From contig CAKRAT010000022.1 in NCBI GenBank assembly GCA_934295165.1, positions 1 to 31,837 of the forward strand: a DNA stretch of 31,837 nt, read 5' to 3'. This DNA comes from an uncultured Dorea sp. GTDB taxonomy: Bacteria; Bacillota; Clostridia; Lachnospirales; Lachnospiraceae. Within the stretch, counting starts at the first letter, position 1, and each line of letters starts with the position of its first letter. The notes under the pieces were generated by a model that was not told the origin of the DNA, did no database searches, and saw nothing but the letters and a program-made list of their open reading frames with translations. The translations under genes were made by a program, and so were the position numbers. This document shows, piece by piece, positions 26,999 through 31,837 of this stretch.

Positions 26999-28096
26999 AT
27001 GGCAGGATCAACTTTTGGAACATTATTCACGATTACAACCTGGGGAGAATCCCATGGTCCGGCACTCGGTGTTGTTGTCGATGGCTGCCCGGCAGGTATT
27101 CCTCTTACCAGCGATTATATCCAGACATTTCTTGACCGCAGAAAACCCGGTCAGAGCAAATTTACCACAGCAAGAAAAGAATCTGATACAGTAGAAATTC
27201 TTTCCGGTGTCTTTGACGGTCTTACAACCGGCACTCCGATTTCTCTGATGGTACGCAACAATGACCAGCGCTCCCACGATTACAGTAAAATCAAAGATTG
27301 CTACCGTCCAGGACATGCCGATTATACTTTTGATCAAAAATATGGTTTCCGCGACTACCGCGGTGGCGGACGCACATCCGGACGTGAAACCATCGGACGC
27401 GTTGCCGGAGGCGCAATTGCCTGCCGTATCCTTGAGAATCTCGGAATCCATCTTACTACATATACAAAAGCAATCGGTCCTGTAACCATTCCTGCCGATT
27501 CCTGTGACTATTCGGTAATCAGCAAAAATAAGCTCTACATGCCAAATCTGGAATATGCCCAACAGGCAAGTGCTTATCTCGAAAAATGCATAAAAGAACA
27601 GGATTCTTCTGGAGGACTGATTGAATGTATCATCGATGGTATGCCGGCAGGTATTGGCGAACCAGTATTTAATAAGTTGGACGCTTCTCTTGCAAAAGCA
27701 GTCATGTCCATCGGCGCTGTTAAAGGCGTTGAAATTGGTGATGGATTTTCTGTTTCTTCTTCAAAAGGAAGCTGCAACAATGACCCATTCCTTTCCAGAG
27801 ATGGTCAGATTACCAAACAGACCAACCACAGCGGCGGTATTCTCGGTGGTCTCAGTGACGGAAGTCCGATCATTTTACGTGCAGCTATAAAACCAACCCC
27901 TTCCATCTCACAGCCACAAAAAACAGTGAACACCTCAGGAGAAAATATCGAAATTGAAATCTCCGGCCGCCACGATCCGATTATCGTACCACGTGCGGTT
28001 GTTGTCGTAGAATCTATGGCTGCGGTTACATTGGTGGATTTGTTGATGCAGAACATGAGTGCGCGGATTGAGTATATGAAGAAGATTTATTCTTAA
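26999..28096 (+). CDS. aroC: Chorismate synthase
   Basis: Converts 5-enolpyruvylshikimate 3-phosphate to chorismate using reduced FMN, the last step of the shikimate pathway. The 365-residue protein has the three family signatures: GESHGPALG (16-24), the RPGHADYTF segment (103-111) and RGGGRTSGRET (121-131), and the C-terminal GRHDP motif. AAGGAG lies eight bases before the ATG. It is monocistronic here; no other aro gene is adjacent. The coding sequence stops just before the large inverted-repeat element, which would form its 3' untranslated region. Confidence 0.97.
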   Translation: MAGSTFGTLFTITTWGESHGPALGVVVDGCPAGIPLTSDYIQTFLDRRKPGQSKFTTARKESDTVEILSGVFDGLTTGTPISLMVRNNDQRSHDYSKIKDCYRPGHADYTFDQKYGFRDYRGGGRTSGRETIGRVAGGAIACRILENLGIHLTTYTKAIGPVTIPADSCDYSVISKNKLYMPNLEYAQQASAYLEKCIKEQDSSGGLIECIIDGMPAGIGEPVFNKLDASLAKAVMSIGAVKGVEIGDGFSVSSSKGSCNNDPFLSRDGQITKQTNHSGGILGGLSDGSPIILRAAIKPTPSISQPQKTVNTSGENIEIEISGRHDPIIVPRAVVVVESMAAVTLVDLLMQNMSARIEYMKKIYS

Positions 28097-28153
28097 ATTG
28101 ATTTTCTATTTAATTATCATCGTGGCCTCTCGATCCATGAGAATGAATTCAGT

Positions 28154-28256
28154 AGAGGGACTGTAACCTTTGTGTGCAGCTGGGAAGTTATGGTGAAGGC
28201 CTTGATTTTCCGGCTTTTTTGTACACTTTCGGTACCACAACGGTTACGGTTCCTCT
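28154..28256 (+). repeat. First internal hairpin of the element
   Basis: A 21-pair stem (28154-28174 with 28236-28256) has one mismatch and two pairs that are G-U only in rightward RNA. Its top contains AAGGCC/GGCTTT (28196-28217) followed by a run of T, which may act as a weak aroC terminator. Confidence 0.7.
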
Positions 28257-28286
28257 GTTTAATTATTATGGCATGCGATAACGTGA

Positions 28287-28498
28287 CTGAAGAAAAGTAT
28301 GGGAGTGATTTCTGTGCATATGAGGTCATGGTTAGTAACTCTTGAGTAATAAAATTGACCGTTAGTCTTGGAAAAATCATTGTCTGAGACGAATGTCGAG
28401 TTTTGATTTTTCCAAGGCTGCTTTTAGGCCAATTTTGTTGCTCTAGAGTTACTCCATGATCGAATCAGCACAGAAATCACTCCCATACTTTTCTTCAG
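28287..28498 (+). repeat. Second internal hairpin, about 210 bases with perfect 31-bp arms
   Basis: Arms 28287-28317 and 28468-28498 are exact reverse complements over 31 bases. After a 6x6 internal loop the stem resumes at 28324-28360 with 28427-28461 (few mismatches, one 2-base bulge) and again as a perfect 13-bp stem, 28367-28379 with 28404-28416. The 24-base tip contains GAC-GAAT-GTC. It is far longer than any terminator and explains why both strands look similar here. Confidence 0.85.
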
Positions 28499-28539
28499 GG
28501 CCGGGGTAAGCCGCCATGATACATCAAATAGAAACAAAA

Positions 28540-30207
28540 TCACACATGAAAGCACCCGCCCCCGATAAACTCTCTAAGCAATGAATTTGCCGGTACATTT
28601 TCGCTTCCGATTCCCACAAAATAATCAAGGAACTTCAGCAACCGTTTTGCTTCCAGATATTCCGGACAGTCTCTTTCAATTCCAAATAATTGTGCTTCTA
28701 CATATGGTTTTAATACCGCAAGTTCATAGATCAATGCAGAGTTGAACATCACATCCGCTTCCTCCTGATACGGGAAGATATTCCGTTCTTCTCCTTTTCT
28801 TACAGACGGCCACATGCGGATCGTCTCTTTGGCTGATGTACCTCTGGTTCTTGCATCACGGACAATACGGCGGATCAGACGGCCGTCTGTTGTCGGAATG
28901 CGATTATGTTCATCAATATTCAGCTGAGTAAGTGCACTGATATAGATCTTGAACTTATTCTCATCCGGAAGGTTCCGGGTCAGTTCCGGGTTCAGACAAT
29001 GAATCCCTTCGATTACCAATACTTCATTTTCCTTTAATTTCTTCGGTCTTCCTTTATACTCTTTATGACCAGTGACAAAATTAAACTCCGGTATCACCAC
29101 TTCTTTTCCGTCCAACAATTCCTGAAGCTGATGATTGAACAAATCTACATCTACCGCATCAAGACCTTCAAAATCATACTCTCCGTTTTCATCTCTCGGT
29201 GTCTCTTCCCGTTCTTTAAAATAATTATCTACTGCAATCGGATACGGACATAGTCCATTTGCCCGAAGTTGCACCGATAACCGGTGTGAAAACGTTGTCT
29301 TGCTGGAGGAAGACGGTCCTGCAATCAACACAAACCGGACATCTGAACGTACTTTAATCTGCCCGGCAATCTGTGCAATCTTTTCTTCCTGCAATGCTTC
29401 CTGAACCAGTACCAGCTCATTGACATCACTCCTGGTGATCTTGTCATTCAGGTCTCCAACCGTCTCGATTCCCTGTGCGTCTCCCCATTTGGTTGATTCC
29501 TGCAGGACACGGAACAACTGATTCTGCGGTTCAAACGGAGGAACTATCTCCGGTGCATTCATTACCGGCATCTGAATGACAAATCCTTCATCATACAGAT
29601 ATAGTTTGAAATATTTCAAATATCCGGCACTCGGCACCATATATCCATAATAATAGTCTTCAAATTCATTCATACTATAGACATTCACACGTGATACCCT
29701 TCGGTAATGGAACAGACGCTCCTTATCATGCATCCCATGCTGTCCAAACATTGTAATTGCATCATCTGTGTGCACACTCTTTTTCCGAATCGGAAGATCC
29801 ATTTCTACCATTTCATGCATCCGGCTCTCCACCCGGTTCAGAAATTCCTCTGTAAGATTGATTTTTCCTTCTATCGTACAATAGTATCCTTTACTTACAG
29901 AATAGTGAATTCTTACTTTATCGATATTCTTGTGCTCTGCCACATCATACACTGCCTTGACAAGCATGAGACTCATACTTCTTCGGTAGCTTTTATACCC
30001 CAATGGATCTGCAGTCGTCACAAATTTCAATTCGCTATCTTTCTCCAGCGTTTTAAACAATTCCTGCAGCCTTCCATCTGCAAATACCAATACAATATCA
30101 TAAGGATACTCTGCCTGACATGCTCTGGCTATCTCCTGATATGTTGTTCCCGCCTTGAATTTTCTGTCCGTTCCATTTACATGAACCGTATATAAAGTCT
30201 CATTCAT
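28540..30207 (-). CDS. TGS-domain nucleoside (uridine) kinase-like protein
   Basis: A 555-residue cytoplasmic fusion. The first ~65 residues resemble a TGS domain, and the next segment (to ~220) resembles the second additional domain of threonyl-tRNA synthetase. A phosphoribulokinase/uridine kinase domain occupies about 290-490. The P-loop reads G297-PSSSS-K303-TT, with serine where the usual GKT glycine stands. The kinase-typical DNYFKEREETPRDENGEYDFEGLDA and VIEGIHCLN segments follow. Such fusions are annotated as nucleoside kinases in Firmicutes; uridine or cytidine is the presumed substrate but this is not proven. GAGGT precedes the ATG. Its stop codon touches the edge of the large inverted-repeat element. 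Confidence 0.85.
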   Translation of the reverse strand: MNETLYTVHVNGTDRKFKAGTTYQEIARACQAEYPYDIVLVFADGRLQELFKTLEKDSELKFVTTADPLGYKSYRRSMSLMLVKAVYDVAEHKNIDKVRIHYSVSKGYYCTIEGKINLTEEFLNRVESRMHEMVEMDLPIRKKSVHTDDAITMFGQHGMHDKERLFHYRRVSRVNVYSMNEFEDYYYGYMVPSAGYLKYFKLYLYDEGFVIQMPVMNAPEIVPPFEPQNQLFRVLQESTKWGDAQGIETVGDLNDKITRSDVNELVLVQEALQEEKIAQIAGQIKVRSDVRFVLIAGPSSSSKTTFSHRLSVQLRANGLCPYPIAVDNYFKEREETPRDENGEYDFEGLDAVDVDLFNHQLQELLDGKEVVIPEFNFVTGHKEYKGRPKKLKENEVLVIEGIHCLNPELTRNLPDENKFKIYISALTQLNIDEHNRIPTTDGRLIRRIVRDARTRGTSAKETIRMWPSVRKGEERNIFPYQEEADVMFNSALIYELAVLKPYVEAQLFGIERDCPEYLEAKRLLKFLDYFVGIGSENVPANSLLREFIGGGCFHV

Positions 30208-30291
30208 GGCCGCACCTCATTTCTATTTCTTATCAAAATTAAATTCGCATTATGTTCCCGGTATCCGTCTAAACGGTGATTTTTTCTGCTT

Positions 30292-31086
30292 TTACACGAT
30301 CAAAAATGGATGAACAACCGGAGCTGCAGCAACTTCGATCCCTTCCAGATTCTTATCCAGATACTGTCTCATATCTTCAATAAAGATATGTTCAATTCCA
30401 TAATGACCGCCGTCTATGATTGCCAGTCCCTGCGCCACCGCATCAATTCCTTCATGATGACCGATATCTCCTGTGATCAGGACATCTGCATGCTTATCCA
30501 GGGCGGTTTGAATCACACTTTTTCCAGAGCCTGGACAAATGGCAATCCTCTTTACTCTGTCTTCCAGATTACCGAATACTTTTACCGCCCCCAGATGAAA
30601 TGCCTCTTTCACATCTTCACAGCATTCCCGAAGTGTCATCGGTGTCTCAAGATCTGCCACTCTTCCGATTCCTTCCAGCTCATCTTCTTCTCCGATATCT
30701 CCTTCTGCCGTCACTTCCAGTATCTCAGCATCTTTCATATTCATCTTATCTCCGGAAAGATCTGCCATTCCCAGAACATCATAATTTGTATGCATTGCGT
30801 AATAAGAAATGTCATTCTGAATTAATTTGATAATGCGTCCGCCTACAAAATCAAGATTATGAATTTTCTTAATTGGCGAAAAGATCATAGGATGATGTGT
30901 AATCAGCATATCTGCACCCGTCTTAACCGCTTCTTCTATTACTTTGTCTGTTGCATCCAGTGCAATATATATCTTCTTCACTTCCTTATCATCCCTTCCA
31001 ACCAGAAGTCCGACATTATCCCATGAAAGTGCATAATTCAGCGGATATTCTTTTTCAATCACATTCATTACATCTTTACACAACAT
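30292..31086 (-). CDS. Nif3-like dinuclear metal centre protein
   Basis: A 264-residue member of the Nif3/YqfO (DUF34) family, which forms hexameric toroids with two metal ions per subunit. The metal-site motifs are visible: DATD (44-47), ITHHP (H64, H65) and the C-terminal GHYGIEHIFIEDM. It is the short form without the inserted PII-like domain. The family's reaction is uncertain, although the name GTP cyclohydrolase 1 type 2 is used in databases. AAAGGGAG precedes the ATG; it follows trmK by 19 bases, the common rpoD-trmK-nif3 cluster of Firmicutes. Confidence 0.93.
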   Translation of the reverse strand: MLCKDVMNVIEKEYPLNYALSWDNVGLLVGRDDKEVKKIYIALDATDKVIEEAVKTGADMLITHHPMIFSPIKKIHNLDFVGGRIIKLIQNDISYYAMHTNYDVLGMADLSGDKMNMKDAEILEVTAEGDIGEEDELEGIGRVADLETPMTLRECCEDVKEAFHLGAVKVFGNLEDRVKRIAICPGSGKSVIQTALDKHADVLITGDIGHHEGIDAVAQGLAIIDGGHYGIEHIFIEDMRQYLDKNLEGIEVAAAPVVHPFLIV

Positions 31087-31105
31087 CTTACATACTCCCT
31101 TTCTT

Positions 31106-31801
31106 CTACTCGTAATACTTTAATGCCTCTTGCGTCAGTATGATTTCTTTTTTTAACTCTTCCATTCTCTCGGCAGCGCTTACACTGTTCTGGTGTTTAA
31201 ACAGCTGGCAAAACACGCTTTCTTTAATTGCCATCTCCCTGTCCAGATACTTCTTAAGAACCGGATGGCACTGTTCCAGCAAACGTTTTCCATATGTATA
31301 TTCACATACAGTATAATCTTCATTTTCTCCGTGTATGACTTTCATCATTGGATAAAATTTTCCATCTTCTTCTATCATATTTTCTTCTACAATCTGAAGC
31401 TGATGTTCATTCAAAAATTGTCTGACCTTCCCGATCTCCGACTGTGGCTGCAGGATCATCGTATCCAGCGTATCTGCCACTGCATTTCCTTCCGTCAGGA
31501 TTTTGATCACCAATCCCCCACCCATACCGGCAGCAATCATCGTGTCTGCCTCTCCCGGCAGAACCTTTTCCAGGCCATCTGAAAGTCTGGTCTCTATCTT
31601 TTCTTTCAATCCATGCCCAACTATATGCATTCTGGCTCTTTCTAACGGGCCCCTGTTGATATCCAGTGCGATCACTTTTTCTGCGATTTTATTTTCCATC
31701 AGGTAAATCGGAATATAACCGTGATCCGTACCGATATCTGCAACAGAAGCGCCCTCTGTAACCAGATCTGCAACTGCCTGCAGTCTCTTTGATAGTTCCA
31801 T
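31106..31801 (-). CDS. trmK: tRNA (adenine(22)-N(1))-methyltransferase
   Basis: SAM-dependent methyltransferase that makes m1A22 in tRNAs. The 231-residue protein has the SAM-binding motif ADIGTDHGYIP (21-31), the ALDINRGPLERA motif II region, the AAGMGGGL catalytic-region motif, and a C-terminal coiled-coil-like segment rich in Lys and Glu. AGAGG lies close before the ATG at 31801. It begins 14 bases after the end of the presumed rpoD and precedes the Nif3-like gene, supporting the assignment. Confidence 0.94.
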   Translation of the reverse strand: MELSKRLQAVADLVTEGASVADIGTDHGYIPIYLMENKIAEKVIALDINRGPLERARMHIVGHGLKEKIETRLSDGLEKVLPGEADTMIAAGMGGGLVIKILTEGNAVADTLDTMILQPQSEIGKVRQFLNEHQLQIVEENMIEEDGKFYPMMKVIHGENEDYTVCEYTYGKRLLEQCHPVLKKYLDREMAIKESVFCQLFKHQNSVSAAERMEELKKEIILTQEALKYYE

Positions 31802-31815
31802 AGGCGCCTCTTTTC

Positions 31816-31837
31816 TTAATCTAAATAATCTCTTAAT
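31816..31837 (-). CDS. rpoD: C-terminal end of RNA polymerase sigma factor RpoD/SigA (partial)
   Basis: The last codons read LRDYLD-stop, the usual extreme C-terminus of the primary sigma factor, and the position right before trmK and the nif3-like gene matches the conserved cluster in Firmicutes. Only seven codons including the stop are present, so the call rests on this tail and the gene order. Confidence 0.65.

Larger units (their letters stand above)
28100..28541 (+). repeat. Large nested inverted-repeat element filling the aroC 3' intergenic region
   Basis: This 440-base gap holds no convincing gene. Its ends pair: CTATTT (28106-28111) with AAATAG (28526-28531), TATCAT (28115-28120) with ATGATA (28516-28521), and GTGGC (28122-28126) with GCCGC (28510-28514), with GATTTT/AAAATC outermost. 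Inside lie two independent hairpins (28154-28256 and 28287-28498). The whole could fold as one multi-branched RNA or extruded DNA. More G-T pairs fit the rightward strand than the leftward. There is no transposase and no clear target duplication. It may be a structured RNA or a MITE-like element; I do not recognise a known family. Confidence 0.7.

Noticed and set aside
28228..28244. A GTGGTACCG match on the leftward strand resembling a T-box core
   Set aside because: The match is short, there is no Stem I pattern, and no leftward gene follows it; aroC runs in the opposite direction.
28117..28380. An 87-codon leftward reading frame within the large inverted-repeat element
   Set aside because: It spans both internal hairpins, has no convincing ribosome site or known motif, and the pairing explains the sequence better.
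28287..28498. Possible CRISPR or simple terminator
   Set aside because: There are only two inverted arms and no direct repeats with spacers, so it is not CRISPR; the stem is several times longer than a rho-independent terminator and lacks an adjoining T-run.

Overview
The window looks like chromosomal core DNA from an anaerobic, spore-forming Clostridia, most probably a Lachnospiraceae gut bacterium (Dorea/Blautia/Coprococcus-like). Supporting signs are SpoIVA, pyruvate formate-lyase with its activase, an E. coli-type (apparently [4Fe-4S]) IlvD, PyrB with a separate PyrI chain, a long PRPP synthetase, GGAGG ribosome sites and fairly low GC by eye. The species assignment is inference. I see no prophage, insertion sequence, CRISPR array, tRNA or rRNA gene.

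Layout. 1-2300: the start of a leftward gene, then a rightward nitroreductase-pyrB-pyrI transcription unit ending in a strong two-way terminator. 2373-2770: leftward RNase P RNA with its promoter. 2827-3990: leftward MogA/MoaB-like protein and metallo-beta-lactamase-fold hydrolase. 4259-5407: an iron alcohol dehydrogenase with a palindrome inside its promoter. 5584-10255: leftward der-plsY-gpsA-spoIVA. 10416-11591: rightward prs, divergent from der. 11677-13113: a membrane-anchored polysaccharide deacetylase with cell-wall-binding repeats. 13255-20093: a leftward amino-acid block, leuB-ilvD-ilvB-serC-serA. 20300-23382: pflB and pflA. 23692-26782: an L,D-transpeptidase, tgt and yajC. 26999-28096: rightward aroC. 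28540-31837: leftward end of rpoD, trmK, a Nif3-like gene and a TGS-domain nucleoside kinase.

How the genes fit together. The window covers pyrimidine synthesis (pyrBI), PRPP supply (prs), branched-chain amino acids and serine (leuB, ilvD, ilvB, serC, serA), chorismate (aroC), mixed-acid fermentation (pflBA, alcohol dehydrogenase), phospholipid synthesis (gpsA, plsY), ribosome and tRNA maturation (der, rnpB, tgt, trmK), secretion (yajC), cell-wall remodelling (transpeptidase, deacetylase) and sporulation (spoIVA). Most are housekeeping genes in familiar arrangements.

The one stretch that ordinary annotation does not explain is the gap between the convergent genes aroC and the nucleoside kinase (28097-28539). 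It is filled end to end by nested inverted repeats: an outer imperfect stem, a 21-bp-stem hairpin, and a roughly 210-bp hairpin with perfect 31-bp arms. G-T pairs in the stems favour folding of the rightward transcript. It may be an undescribed structured RNA or a MITE-like palindromic element, and it is the main candidate for novelty.
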